64,000 bases of DNA from Canna indica (GCA_034359265.1 CP136896.1:4743501-4807500), one strand, 5' to 3'. Numbered from the stretch's first letter, positions 24,145-37,943 are shown. Notes: generated from the sequence alone by a model not told the origin. Made by a program: numbers and translations.

Positions 24145-27084
24145 TAGGGCTGGCAATTTTATCCGTATCCGCCAACTAAAAACCGCATCCGTATTGTATC
24201 CGATCCGTATCCGCAAGTAAAAACAAATATGGATACAAATATGGATCTGCAAATTTCATATCTGCGCGGATACGGTGCGGATATGGATTTGTCTGTGTAT
24301 CCGCACCGTATCCGCACCGTATCCGCACCGCCTATCCGCCTCATTTTAATTACTATTTTACCTATATATATATATAATACATATTAAGGGGCCAAGGGTG
24401 ATATTGTAATTTTATATCAATATATATATTATATCAAATATAATAGCCAGGCTGCCAGCATCTGCGATTCTGCCGTTGCCCTAAATCCCTAATTCTTTCA
24501 AAGTTTCACCCGTGACCCGCCGCGGCGCCTCTTCATCCATTCGCTTCATCCATTCTGCGATTCTGCCCGCAGCCCGCTGCTTTCACGAAGACACACCAGT
24601 ACACCACCGACTCACCGAGGCACCGACAGTCCACCGCTTCATCTCTGCTCGCCCCTTTCACGCCGATCGCCGCACCATATCTGCCCTAGTGCATCACTCG
24701 GCGACTCGGCGTCTCCCTTCTCTGCACGCAGCCGACAGTCGCAGGCCCGCAGCACGAGTTCGTCACTCGTCTCCCTTCTCTGCCGACAGCCGACAGCCGC
24801 ACCAATCCCAGTGGCCGGTGGTGACTGGTGAGCGCGTCACTCTTCTCCTAATCTCTATTCTCTTCTCTACACATAGCGCCGGTGTCTCTCTTCTCCTAAT
24901 CTCCCTTCTCTGCACACAGCCCGCCTCTCTTCTCTGCACGCAGTCGGTCGCCCGCAGCACACGCCGGCATCTCGCTTCTGTGCAGTCTGCACGCAGCCCG
25001 ACAGCCGCAGCCCGCAGGTGAGTCCGACAATCTCTTCACGTATTAAGTGTTTCATGTATTAAGCTTGGCCTGAATTGAAATCAGGGAATTTTTTGGCCTG
25101 AAATGAGTTGAATCCAAATATCATGTTATTGAATTGCATGTTAAGTTATTTCCTTCATGTTATTGAATTGAAATGTTAAGCTTTGAAAACTATTAATCAA
25201 GATCTGGGTGATACTATTAATAGGATTGAGAATATCATGTTTAGAGGTGATATTTTCTTCCTATCTGGGTGATGCTATTAATCATGTTGAGAATATCATG
25301 TTGAGAATATTAATCATGTTGAGAATATCATGTTGAGAATATTAATCATGTTGAGAATATCATGTTGAGAATATTAATCAAGATCTGGGTGATACTATTA
25401 AATATTAATAGCTTTGAAAACTATTAAGTATTCCTGTATCTACAGTTGCTTCTGAGTCTACATTTAGTACCGGTGGACGATTGGTGAGCCCACAACGTAG
25501 TAGCCTTCATCCAGAAACCGTGGAAGCATTAACTTGTACTCAAAATTGGTTGTCAAGTATGTTTAAAGAAGGTATATATAGTTAGTTTATTTGTTCTTTT
25601 AATTCATTTCATGATTAGTTCATTTAATGCTTCCAACCATTTGATTGCAAGAAACTTTTGATGATTCTTTGATTAGCTAGCAGATTCTTTCATGCATTAC
25701 TTCTAAATGCTAGCTAAAAGTGATTACAGCTTCATCAAGTACATGTTTACAAGCAATTGAAAGCATAATTCCACCTATACCTATTCAAGGATGTTCTATC
25801 AGCAACAAGTCATTTATATATATTTAACTATTAATGATTTAAGAATTTTTAAGAATTTAGATGCTTGTAGTTTTATTCAAGAATTTTTAAGAATGCTTGT
25901 AGTTTTAAGAATTTTTAACTACCAGCAACAAGTCATTTATACCTATTCAAGGCTGTTCTATGAAGTTTTAAGAATTTTCTTTCAATGTTTGTTCTACCAG
26001 CAACAAGGCTGTTTCTTTCAATGGTTCATTGAATCATTCTTTTGTTTGTTCTAGGGAAATTATACTGATAAGTTTCCTCAATGTACTAACACCATATTAT
26101 GATAAAATCCCATAGCTTTTAGTGATTTGGGTATTTATTTTCTTATAGGTTCTACTTCAAATGTTGCCGAAGTGTTTGAAGAAATAGAAGAGGATGACAG
26201 TGTAGGGATGAATGAATCTTACGTGATGGACCGATGGTAATTGCATACATAATTTTTGTTGAATTGTATTATTTTAATATGTGTTATATATTTGGATTTT
26301 GTTTCTAATTTGTAGGATTGAAGAACAATGAAGAGAACATGGTGTGAGAACTTTGGAAGAGCATTTTAATGTGCTATATATTGGATGATCTTCACATAAG
26401 ACCATGTAATTTTGAAGTACTTTATTGAATTGTTGTTGAATTCTGATTTATATATGTTGTAGCTAGATATATTATGGGATTTATGGCTGCTAAAACTATG
26501 GTGGTTTATTTGATGTAACTTGTTTCAAATTAGGACTCTTGTTTTAAATTGATGTATGTTGTATTGTTGTAGCTAATTTTAAATTTCTCAAATGATTTGA
26601 AGTATTATGGACTTATGGTTTGTTCAAATTATAAATTGATGGTGGTGTATGTTGTAGCTATTTAGAATTTTAGATGCTAGTAATTACTCATATTATAATT
26701 TGTTTTAGCTAGTATCTGCTATTTAGATGATTTATGTATCTTAATGTTGTTTGTATCTTAATGTATCTTAATATTATAATTTGTTTTAGCTAGTATCTGC
26801 TATAATTTGTTTTAGCTAGTATCTGCTATTACATACTTATTTTGGATCAATAAACAGGGTATTTATTGATTTTTAAATTAAATATATTATTTTAATATAT
26901 TTTTTAAATACGAATGCGGATATGGATACGGTGCGGATATCCGTTTTTGAAGCGGTGCGGATATGGATATTCATATTCATATCCATGGCGGATACGGGGC
27001 GGGTACGGATACACGGATATGAGGTGCGGATGCGGATGCGGATAATGTACTATCCGCACCGTATCCGATCCGTTGCCAGCCCTA
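24145..27084. mobile_element. hAT transposon, internally deleted (2.94 kb)
   Basis: Perfect 12-base terminal inverted repeats (TAGGGCTGGCAA) and an 8-base target duplication GGACCACC (24137-24144 and 27085-27092). Both subterminal regions are packed with copies of GCGGATA/TATCCGC, the kind of clustered motif hAT transposases bind. Inside are a C-rich leader-like stretch (24430-25020), short direct repeats (TTGAGAATATCATG units at 25285-25385) and only the C-terminal end of a transposase at 25430-26240. Confidence 0.92.
25430..26240 (+). pseudogene. hAT transposase C-terminal dimerisation domain remnant
   Basis: 25430-25571 encodes the hAT dimerisation motif (IPVSTVASESTFSTGGRL, SLHPETVEALTCTQNWL). 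A GT donor follows, and an acceptor at 26148 joins in phase to 26149-26240, which encodes an acidic tail ending at TAA. The catalytic DDE part and the BED finger are absent, so the element cannot mobilise itself but could be moved by a relative. Confidence 0.88.
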
Positions 27085-27092
27085 GGACCACC

Positions 27093-27738
27093 ACCTTTCT
27101 TCCATTAGAAAGGGAAATTTCAACCCACAGGGCCACAGGGATACTGTTGCCATCTTGAATCACACAGCACTTCAGGTTTATAAACCTGAGATACCTGATA
27201 AATTCAGAAATGGTATATAAACAAATGGATTGAGGATTTTTTTCTCTGTTTTTTAAAGCTTCAGCAAGTATGAAAGAAGGAAAGAAAAAAAATGAGGAAA
27301 GAAAAAAATATAGAAAAGAGGAAGGTAGAAGGAAAAACAATGTTTATTTGAAAGGAAGGAAATTAGAAGGAATGAAAATAATAATTTTCTTTTTATCATT
27401 ATCTTTTTTTTTATGGAAAGAGGGAAAAATTCCTGACAAGACTACTGATAAATTAATTAATAATTAGATGGAAAGAGGGAAACAAAGGGATGAAGATGAA
27501 GCTTTCATCTACTACTAGTAGTAGAAGAAGAAGAAGAAAAAAGACAATGAGAAAAACCATATATAGTTGTGAACTATTGTGGCACATGCAGAATTATCCA
27601 ATATTGCCTGCCACTAAGCCTGCTCAAAGGCCATGTCAGCATACTAATAATTATTTCAAGGGCCATCAACCCATTATTGTTTCCAACCACACCTCTTGTT
27701 TCATGTTCATCTGCAGCAGCCCTACATCCTTTAAACAT

Positions 27739-27739
<1 letters not shown>
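27093..27739. other. Spacer, purine-rich
   Basis: Runs of GAAGGAAAGAAA between 27268 and 27540; no gene recognised. Confidence 0.4.

Positions 27740-27823
<84 letters not shown>
27740..27823. repeat. (CT)n microsatellite
   Basis: About 42 CT units followed by a short GT run. Confidence 0.97.
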
Positions 27824-27826
<3 letters not shown>

Positions 27827-27901
27827 GTGTGTGTGTGTGAATTCAAACCAGGTAGCTAGTAAATCAGTTCTTCCTCTAATACTGAGTTCATTGACCATCA
27901 T

Positions 27902-28374
27902 ATATAGGGCTGTTCATAGGTCGGATCGGGTCGGGTTTGGAGAAAAAATCGGCTCGACCCAACCAACAAACAAATGGGTCGGGTCGGGTTTGAAGATTTT
28001 TTTTTGAACCCAACCCGAACACGCCCAAATCGGATCGGGTCGGGTCGGGTCGGGTACCCGTTAAAAACAATAAAATAAAACTTGAACGAGACACACGCGT
28101 CTCGAAAGACACACATGTCTCAACACCTGAGGGATTACACGGCGCGAGCCACGTATTCTCGTGAAAACGTGGCCACGTGGGCCGCCTATTCTCGGGACCG
28201 CATCTTCCCGAGTTGGTTTTAATAATTTTTTTGAAAAAAAATAAAAATAAAATAAAAATAATTCGGGTAGTCGGGTTTCAAACATTTGAACCCCGACCCG
28301 GCCCGATTAGTTCAAGTCGGATTGATTTCTCGAGTTCATTGGGTCGGGTTTGACCCATGAACAGCTATCCTAGC
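27902..28374. mobile_element. Degenerate hAT-like MITE rich in GGGTC/GACCC
   Basis: Ends resemble inverted repeats (TAGGGCTGTTCATAGGTC at left, complement of AGCTGTTCATGGGTC at right) and both subterminal parts carry many GGGTCGGGT/ACCCGACCC blocks. Related to the element at 56767-57470. No clear target duplication. Confidence 0.6.
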
Positions 28375-29668
28375 AAACAAACCTTTAGTTGAAAGTATTT
28401 ATTTAGCCGCATACATGATTTTAAATATTGTACCATGCTGATTGGTATGTTTTTTTTACTATTTTTTTAAAATATTGATTAATACAATAGCCATAAAAAA
28501 TCAAATGATCATTGATCTTCCCATATGAATACATTTCTAATGCTTCTTGCATAGTTGGCCAACCAATTAACCGCTTCATTCTCCTACCTTCTAATGAAAT
28601 GAAACTTTAATTCTTTAGTTGACCATGTAATACTCATAATAAGATCATCGATATATTTTTAACGTATCGAAAGCAATCAATATACTTATTACATCCAATC
28701 GAAAGATTAATATATTCATAAATTCTTCGTATCGAGGGGACGAGCATGAGAAACAATTCATTTTGAGAAGAGTGTTATTATAATTTTCCCTTTGAAAGTA
28801 ATAAAAAATTATATATTATGATTATTTGGTTTGAAACCAATGATTTTGTTCACATTAATTTTTTTTTTTAAAAAAAAAATTAATTTTAATTAGTTTAATT
28901 AGATTAGATTGAAGAAGTGGCTACTCAACATCCAACTTCTTCAAAAGAAAAAGGCTACTAAACAAGAGGGTTTGGTTGATGAGTACAAGAACCCTAATGT
29001 GTAAAGAGCTAGGCTAACCTTTTCCACAACTGGCCATGTCTTGCTATGGGAGAATGAGTGTTTACATAGACTAAAAACAACTAAAGAGGCAATGGGCCTT
29101 CAAAAGGGTAATCTCAAGAAGCACCAAATTTAATAGGTGAGCTATATGTGGCAAAGGTGCTCCTCAAAAGCTAGCATTCATCAAATCAACCCTTATTCCA
29201 ATTGTTGTCCTTTTAATTATGGTGGTTGGATATGTGGAGGGGAGGTCATCCAATCAATGTCCACCATAAATTTGCATGTAGCCCTCCCCACCTTGGCTTA
29301 AATGCTTTTGAATCATCTATAATTTAGGGCAATTTACAATAAGTCCATTATGGAGCCTTTCTTCTTTTGGGGTAATTTTTATTTGTTCATATCAAGTAGG
29401 TTTCATGTTTTGACTTTACTACATCAAGAGCTTCTCCTCTATAAACTTGATTAAACATGGAAAAAATAACTCTTGAATGTAGTGACTTTTAAAAGATACT
29501 AAAACAAGATTATTTTTAGTGATGAAATGTAATTTTTCCAAATTTCAAGAATATTTTAAGCATTTTTAGTTTTTCTATGAGAAAGATTATTAGAAGGATT
29601 TAATATATGATAAAAGTATCACTATGACAGTATTTTATATGTTTATTGTTTATTAAAAATGCTATCAA

Positions 29669-29734
<66 letters not shown>

Positions 29735-31021
29735 TTGAATAGAACAAGCCAATCTAATCACTAATCGGTTCCAATTTTGATTCAAATAATGTAAAGAAAT
29801 GGGCGTTCGTTTCAAATAATGTGAAAAATTGGACGGTTAAAAATTGATTAAATTGTATCCAAATATAATTAAAACAAGTCCAATTCAAGAGGAACTAGGG
29901 TTGCAAATAAAAGGGTAAAATTAGATATTCATGTTTGTTATTAGAAGATTTGAAGATATTTATTCTAATAAAAAGCACATTTATCTTTTTTTGTTATTTG
30001 TTAGCCCTATTGAGTTAACAAAAATTTGACTAAGTTTATTGGCAAATCAAAAATTATTTTGATTGCTCCGACTAACTCGATTTCCTCGCATAATTCATCA
30101 CAATCTAAATCAAGAATTTAGAATTGTATATCATTTTTTTTTGGCCTAACTACATGATGATTATTTAATAAAAAAAAGAACATAATGACTTCAATTCTAG
30201 CATAGTTTTTATTTAGTTAGCCTAACCTTTTTCCTCTATTTTTCTAAAACAAATAGTTCAACTTGACTACTTTTTGTTAGAATCAATCTTGAAAACAAGA
30301 TCTGAGGGGTCCTAAGCACTGGTCTATCAATGCCAAGCCTAGGAAAAGTGAACCTATGCAACCTTATTTTTGCATTGAAAAAGGTTGGTTTCATGGACAT
30401 CAAAATAAGATTTCAGTACCAAAATCTTCCAAAACATAGCTGCCCATCTCTTAGAGAGATGAAGGGGCCTCTCTATCACTCATTTGTTAGGTACTTGTAA
30501 CTCAAGTTCTCAATCAATGTCTCCATCCTAATGTTTATTAACTCGAACCAAACTCCGAATTAATTCGTTGTGACATAGAGGTCTAGTCGGTTTAATTGAT
30601 TTGTTTATCAATAAAAAAATATTTTTAAAAATGATTCAACTCAATATGATTAATTTTTTTCATTTGATTTGATTAATTATTTTCTATAACATTCGACTTA
30701 GTTGATATTTCTACCACACTATTTTTAAAATTGAAGCGCACTTTGAATTAGTTGGACTACCACTCTCATCGTTAAAAATTATAAAAAAATTATTTTTGAA
30801 TAATTTTATCATTGTGGATTCGAGCTTGTAAAAGTACGATTTTTATCTAATTTTGATGCAAAATTCAAACCTAATTCGAAAGCGATTCGATCGATCCAAC
30901 CTAATTCCGAACCTCAATCAAAGCGGTTGCAAGGATGCCATGGTTTGATTTTGAAAAGATTAATTCCTGCCAGCATTAGGGCCATGTATCATGTTTGTGC
31001 CTCTTACTACCTTATCCACTG

Positions 31022-31024
<3 letters not shown>
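28375..31024. other. AT-rich intergenic region
   Basis: No gene supported. Contains an (AT)n microsatellite at 29671-29728. Confidence 0.5.

Positions 31025-31075
<51 letters not shown>
31025..31075. repeat. (GA)n microsatellite
   Basis: About 25 GA units. Confidence 0.95.
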
Positions 31076-31076
<1 letters not shown>

Positions 31077-32369
31077 CATGATTGAATGTAGCCACTGCCA
31101 TGATGCTCCTCAATCAGCTCAAACTTTGCCATGTTCAGTATTCATGGATCATGGAGTCACAAACCCTAAACCTAGCAACCCTTTCAGAAATGGTAATTGA
31201 TAAGTTGCATTGAGGCCCCTACTTGCACCTGTCTATTCTGCTGGGAAGTGGCAAGTAGGATGCATCAGAGAATAAGTGAATAACAACAAAGTGGAGGGAG
31301 GACCTTTTTTTTCTTGGCAATGCTGCCAATGAAAAGTGCTTCCATCAGCCAAACATGATCTTCTCAAAAGATATTTTTCATTACTGAATTTCAACTTTAA
31401 ACCTCATATAATTGAATTATTATAAGGAAGGTTAGATGTTTTTAGAAAGAAATGCAACAAAATTTTTATAAATTTTAACTTTTTTAAATTTTAATCCTAT
31501 AAATTTTATTTAGATATTTTTAGTTTTATATATTTGCTTCGTAGTACAGATTTAGTTCTATTCGTAACGGTCCGTTAACTCTTCGTCCACGTGAACATAA
31601 TATCGTTCATACACATTGACATATTTGGTATTATAAATTTTATTTTAGTATTTTTAATTTTATATATTTGCTCCGTAGTATCGATTTGATCTTATATGTG
31701 ACGATTCGCTAATTTTTCATTCAAAAAAAAAAATAAACAGTATAATATTCATATTGACTTAATTAATGAATAGTCACCACGAATAAAATTAAATTCATGC
31801 CACCGAGCAAATATACATAGGTACCAAAACTTCTCCCGATATTTTTCATATCAAAATACATCAAAGAAAGTAACAGCTGAAGATCATCAAACTGACAAGA
31901 AAGCTCAGAATACACAACAATACAAGGAGTGAGGACAGTCTACAGAACAGAAATCCAACCCCTGTTCCAGAGACAGAGACTAGAGAGTGTATGCAGGAAC
32001 ACAAGCCAAACTACTTCACCGTTCAAGATTGTGTACAGTACTAACACAAACCCAACCTGGATAATTAAACCATCAAAGGGTGAGAGGAGAGAGACAAAAG
32101 GACAGCCTACACAAACGCTAATCCAACCTAGATTACTACGGTTAACTGTTTTGTGTGTGTGTGTCAGGGAGAGAGAGAGAGAGGTGGTAAAAGAAGTCAC
32201 TCACTAGATTATGGTAAGTTGGTAACTTCCGAATCTAACCAAAGTCAAGGTCAGTAACAGGCACATAGACATGTAGAACAGATCACACGGTTGAGGGATG
32301 GAAGCTACAGATAAAAAAAATCTAATTTTGATCAATGCAAACAAGAAAATAAATCCAACTTAGATCACT

Positions 32370-32417
<48 letters not shown>

Positions 32418-32790
32418 CTATTGGATCTTACAAATCGAAGCAAGGTAAAATAACACATACGTCACGTGAAGCAAGCTCGAGTGTAGATAAAATAGTCGAG
32501 ACCCGCTCCTGTGCTGAGAGGGCATGGAGAATCCCAATGCAGAGAGAGAGAGAGAGATAGAGATTTAAATGAATGAACGACACTTAATTCACTCACTTCC
32601 TTGAATCATCTTCCACATCTCACTCTTGCTTTGCTTTGCTTCTCTTTCGGAATCTTCCTTTGGTTCCTTACTCTGTGTCTCTGTTGCTGTTCTCTTGTGC
32701 TTCTTGTCTCCGTAGATTTAGTTTTTGTTCTAAAAAGTTGATCTTTTTGACGGGTTTTGTTTACTGTGATTCTGTAAAAGTTTATCGGAG
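31076..32790. other. Upstream region of the AFB gene
   Basis: No gene recognised. 31515-31700 holds two copies of a unit around TTTATATATTTGCT(C/T)CGTAGTA, probably an old repeat. GA tracts occur at 32168-32182, 32372-32413 and 32541-32556; GAGA-rich stretches are common in plant core promoters and leaders, so the AFB leader probably lies between about 32400 and 32790. Confidence 0.45.
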
Positions 32791-34950
32791 ATGACGGAGG
32801 AGGATGGCGGTGACGGAGAGGAGAATAAGGACGTGGAGGCGAGGTGGTGGCCTCCTGAAGCTGCGGATGGAGGGAGGCTGGGAGAAGGGCCCAGCGGGAG
32901 CGGCGCCGGAGGAGGTGGTGGTGGTGGAGTGTTGGCCGATGCACCGCCGCCCTTCTCCGACCAGGTGCTGGAGAACGTCCTGGAGAACGTGCTCCAGTTC
33001 CTGGGCTGCCGCCGGGACCGGAACGCGGCGTCGCTGGTGTGCCGATCCTGGTACCGCGCCGAAGCGCTGACCCGGAGCGAGCTCTTCGTGGGTAACTGCT
33101 ATGCCGTGTCCCCGGCCCGCGCGCTTGGGCGCTTCCGCCGCGCCCGGGCTCTCGTCCTCAAGGGCCGCCCCCGCTTTGCCGACTTCAACCTGATCCCCAT
33201 CGACTGGGGCGCCCTCTTCTCGCCCTGGCTCACCGCCATGGTCGTCACACACCCCTGGCTCGAGCGCGTCTGCCTCAAGCGGATGACCGTCTCCGACGAC
33301 GACCTCGCACTCCTCGCTCGCTCATTCCCCTCCTTCCGCGACCTGACCCTCATCTGCTGCGACGGCTTCGGCACCCCCGGACTCGCCGCCTTCGCCGAGC
33401 ACTGCAGGTTCTCCCCTTTTTCCTTCTCTCGGTTCCATTATGTTGGTTTCCGCTACATCCTTAGCCCAATTCGGAACTAGAAACCCTAATTAGCTTAATC
33501 TACCGCCGGTAACAACAATTGCGATGTGGATATCCAAATTCGTTTTGGGAAACTGAGATTGATGGTAGTGAGTTGCTTGCAGGAACCTGAGAGTCTTGGA
33601 TCTGATAGAGAACGATTTGGAAGACGAGGTCGACGAAGATGTGGCGGACTGGATCTCGAGGTTCCCGGAGACGATCACCTGTTTGGAGTCGCTCTCGTTC
33701 GAGTGCGTCGATTTCCCGGTAAACTTTGCGGCGTTGGAGGCGCTGGTCGCCCGCTCACCCTCCCTACGTCGGCTGCGGGTGAATCAGCACGTCTCCCTTG
33801 GCCAGCTCCGCCGCCTCATAGCGCGGGCACCCCACCTAACACACCTCGGCACCGGCTCCTTTCGCCTAGAACTTGTCCCCGGTGGTGCCGGCGATCTCAA
33901 TGCTGCCGACCTGGAGGCGGCCTTCCTTGCTTCAAACTCCCTCATTTGTCTCTCGGGATTCCGCGAAATTGCGCCGGAGTACCTCCCAGCCATCTACCCA
34001 GTTTGCGTGAACCTCGTCTCCCTCAACTTGAGCTATGCCGTGATCACTGCTGAGCAGCTCAGGCCCGTCATCCTCCAATGTCATAACCTCCAAACCTTCT
34101 GGGTATCCATGTCTTCCTCTGAGCTGCCTTGTTGTTCAAATATAACTGTCTGTTGTTGTGATCTTCATACTTCGGTTCAAACTCTGTTCAGGTTCTTGAC
34201 ACGGTAGGCGACGAAGGACTACGAGCAGTGGCCAAGACATGCAAGAACCTCCATGAGCTGCGGGTTTTCCCATTTGATGCTACTGAGGAGTCTGAAGGCT
34301 CTGTGTCTGATATTGGCCTTGTGGCAATCTCTGGTGGTTGTCGGAAGCTTCACTCAATTCTCTACTTCTGCCAACGAATGACAAATGCTGCCGTCTTGAC
34401 CATGTCCAAGAACTGCCAAGATCTGGTTGTATTCCGCCTTTGCATCATGGGCCGCCACCGCCCCGATCATGTCACCGGGGAGTCTATGGATGAGGGTTTC
34501 GGAGCCATTGTTATGAACTGTAAGAAGCTCACTAGGCTTGCTGTTTCTGGCCTTCTAACAGACAAAGTGTTTGAGTACATTGCAAACTATGGAAAATCAG
34601 TTAGGACCCTCTCGGTAGCGTTTGCTGGGAACAGCGATTTGAGCTTAAAGTATGTTCTTGAAGGGTGTCACAATTTACAAAAGCTCGAGATCAGGGACAG
34701 CCCTTTTGGGGACGCCGGTCTCCTCTCGGGGATCCATCATTACTACAACATGAGATTTTTGTGGATGTCTTCGTGCAAGCTGAGCCTAGGGGGTTGCAAT
34801 GAAGTGGCCCGTCGGCTGCCTCACTTAGTGGTGGAAGTGATTGGCAACTTTCCTAATGAGCTTGATAGTGATACCGTGCATAAGTTATACTTGTATCGGT
34901 CTCTTGAAGGACCGAGGGATGATGCACCACCATATGTTAGGACCTTGTAG
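32791..34950 (+). CDS. AFB5-like: Auxin receptor F-box protein, AFB4/AFB5 clade
   Basis: Three exons, 32791-33407, 33583-34102 and 34192-34950, join in phase to 631 residues. An acidic and Gly-rich N-terminal extension (about residues 1-50), diagnostic of the AFB4/5 clade, is followed by an F-box ([32 protein letters not shown], about 53-95) that docks on the SCF ligase, then leucine-rich repeats forming the auxin pocket. Conserved blocks include [52 protein letters not shown] and [13 protein letters not shown], ending [22 protein letters not shown] proteins bind auxin and recruit Aux/IAA repressors for ubiquitination in the nucleus; members of this clade also perceive picolinate auxins. The site matching the miR393 target of TIR1 (34745-34768, NMRFLWM) is heavily altered, consistent with this clade escaping miR393. 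Intact. Confidence 0.95.
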
Positions 34951-35108
34951 GTTATTCACTTTTGGTAGAGATATGAGGGAGATGAAGTAGCTATTTCTAT
35001 TCTTAGGAGCTTATAATAATGAGAAAGATCTTGAATCTAGCGCAGCAAAGCGAATCATCGTGTAGTTTCCACAACTCGGCAGATTGACATGAAGAGGAGA
35101 TAGTTCCA

Positions 35109-35592
35109 ATTTCTTTGTCGCATATTTTTTCGCTCGCTTATATTTCGGGCTTTTGGAATAGCATCTGCAATAGAGGATCCTTGCTGATCACATGATCTAG
35201 CAATGCATCAGTTTCTTTTGTTAGCATTTATTGTAAGGTTGATATAATAGAAGCAGAAGAGTATGCCTAATTTTGGATAAGAGCAAAATGTTGTTGTATC
35301 ATTATGGCATTTTTACTGCAATGTGTTCATGATGACAGCTTCTTGAGGTTTCTTTGTCGCATATTTTTTTCGCTCACTTATATTTCGGGCTTTTGGAATG
35401 GCATCTGCAATAGAGGATCCTTGCTGATCACATGATCTAGCAATGCATCAGTTTCTTTTGTTAGCACTTATTGTAAGGTTGGTATAATAAGCAGAATAGT
35501 ATGCCTAATTCTGGAGAAGAGCAATATGTTGTTGTATCATTATGGCATTTTTACTGCAATGTTTTCATGATGACAGCTTCTTGAGGTTTCTG
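35109..35592. repeat. Tandem duplication of about 240 bp downstream of AFB
   Basis: Two copies, about 35109-35349 and 35350-35592, share TTTCTTTGTCGCATATTTTT through CATGATGACAGCTTCTTGAG with few differences. They fall in or just after the AFB 3' untranslated region. Confidence 0.88.
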
Positions 35593-37170
35593 AAGGAAAC
35601 TGGAATTTCCACAATGTCGACTTCGGATCTCATTAATTCCCTTCCATTGTCGATCAGTGTCGAGGTAAGACATCAAATTTTGAACATTTATTTTTTTCTT
35701 CTCTTTCTTTAGTATTTATGGAAGTTAATTGAAGGTTTAACAATTTTTATGAAGTTTCCTGGTTGAGCTGTAGTGTTTTTCGTTATTTCTTGGTATCTAA
35801 TCCACAAAGATCCTCTTGTTTAAGTTGTGAGCTGAAGAGGACACTGTTTCTTTGTTAGAATACTGAGAGAAACTCATCTTGTTTCTTTGAGCAAAGAACC
35901 TCTTGTTTCTTTGAGCTGAAGAGGTTTAACACTGTTTCTTTGTTTAACTAATGGCAGAATCTTATGCCTACTAATGATTTAATAATTTTTATCTGGATAT
36001 GGAGGGAAGAGATTCATGTAGCAGAGATCTCAAATACTGAGATAAACTCATCTGAGCAGCTTTCCTCAGGTAGAATACATTGTACTTAAACTGAACCAAA
36101 CTCTCCACTCATGCCCAGAAGGTGCTATCTATTTGCCTTGATCCAAAACCCTGTGTTAGTGACACTGACTTCTACTTTTGTTTGGGGGTGCAAAAGCCCC
36201 AAGTGTTGTCATGTCCTGTCTTGAATCTTTTTTGTTGTATGGTAAGCCAAATTGGTGGAACACATGATAAAAGATCACACATCATTCCCTCTCAGGTTCA
36301 ATGCATCCAGCTTGTTCTTGGGGATGCAGTGCTAATTGTGCTGCTTCATGCTCATTGGACTAAATGATCATGGGCTGATGTAATTGATGATGATGATGAC
36401 TCCTTGAGCTGAAGCTGTTGCCCTCTCTCTGCTGCTTACTCCAAAATAGTTGCTTGGGCAAGGATGCTGGAAACAAGAGAGACTGGGTACTGTTTGATAT
36501 TCCAAATGGTAGGAAGCTTTATGCACTGGACAACATTTCCAACAATCTATAATGATCCTTGCTGTTTTCTTGTTTCCACTCGAGGCACATGATCAAGAAC
36601 TTGATTAGATAAAAGCCTTTTTTTATGCAACTTAAATTTTATTATATATATAGAAAATATTTTATATAAATATATCATAAATTTCATTATGGTTAGTATT
36701 TGTCAAATAGAATACAATTTAATCATAACATACCATACCATAATTATCAAAAAATAATTAGTATGTATAACTATTAATTACCTAAAATACCTCCATACTT
36801 GTTTTCTTTAAATTATCATTCTCCGATCTATTTTTCGTCTCATTCTCCGACTTTTAGCTCTAGCCATTTGTACATATTGTTTCGCCATTTTGTAATGGTT
36901 GAATATAAAGTTAATTTTTTTAAAAAAAATTATTAGTAATCAAGAGTAGAGGTGTCAAAGGGGTCCGGCCGCCAATAGGTAGCATGGATCCGGTCCAGTC
37001 TGATCTGACCCATCCATGCATGGTTCAACCTACAACTGTGTACCAACTTTTCCATGTGATATAGTAAGCTGTTTGTAGTTATTCACAGCTTGATTTGCGG
37101 ATCTTGCTTCCCTGCAATTTTAATTTACCAGCATCAATTATTAGGTGTTATCAATTCATATAAGAATATA

Positions 37171-37220
<50 letters not shown>

Positions 37221-37397
37221 CAGTGGTCAGAAGATTCCCCTGGAATTGATAGCATATTCTTCAGAATCTGCTGATGATTGCCTGTCTTAAATTGCTCCTT
37301 TCTAACAATTAATATTTGATCTCATGAAACAGAAGATAAATTTAAAAAATGAGTCAAAGAGATAGGAGTGCAACTTTCAGGGAGTCAGATTTTACGG
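35593..37397. other. Downstream of AFB, no gene
   Basis: Contains short repeats of CTCTTGTTTCTTTGAGC near 35870-35930, the end of a hAT-like MITE near 36950-37040 and an (AT)n tract at 37172-37216. Small open frames here lack any support. Confidence 0.45.
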
Positions 37398-37943
37398 AGG
37401 GATGTCAACGGGACGGGTAAAGGGGTGCCTACCCGCTACCTATCCTGTGAAATAAATGGGTATTTACTATTCGTTTATTCTCCGCGAGTATAAAAAATGA
37501 ACATTTATTTAATTATTCACGGGGGACGGATATCCATGGATATTGGTGGGTACCAATGATATTTTTTAAAAAATATAAAATATAATATTTTAATAACACT
37601 TCAACTCAATAAGTATTTTGATAACACCTTCAAGTATAATAATTTTATTTTAATAAACACATAACATCATCATAAGATTTCAAAACATAAAGAATATGTA
37701 TATTGAATTAGGTTAGATTTTTTTTAGTATATGTATCGAGAGTAATATTATAATTTATTAATTCTCGCGGATAACGAGTACCCATGGGTATGTGTACTAT
37801 AATATTCGTACATGTCCCATATAATAAACGAGTAAGAAAAATTATCCACGAAATTTTTGCGGGTAGGGAACTACCTCTCGTACTCGTCATAAACGGGTAA
37901 ATACATACGAGTACTTACCTAAATGGATAATATTGTCATCCTT
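37398..37943. mobile_element. hAT-like MITE with CGGGTA/TACCCG subterminal repeats
   Basis: Left end AGGGATGTCAACGGG, right end complement of AGGATGACAATATT. Flanks TTTTACGG and TTTTATGG resemble an 8-base target duplication with one change. Confidence 0.6.

Noticed and set aside
24512..25021. 169-residue Ser/His/Arg-rich open frame in the hAT element
   Set aside because: Repetitive CTCTTCTC/GCCCGCAG sequence, likely the untranslated leader of a transposase gene.
27490..27859. Open frames through the (CT)n tract
   Set aside because: Produced by the microsatellite.
36122..36367. 81-residue open frame downstream of AFB
   Set aside because: No similarity to a known family, no splice context, and codon use is not coding-like.
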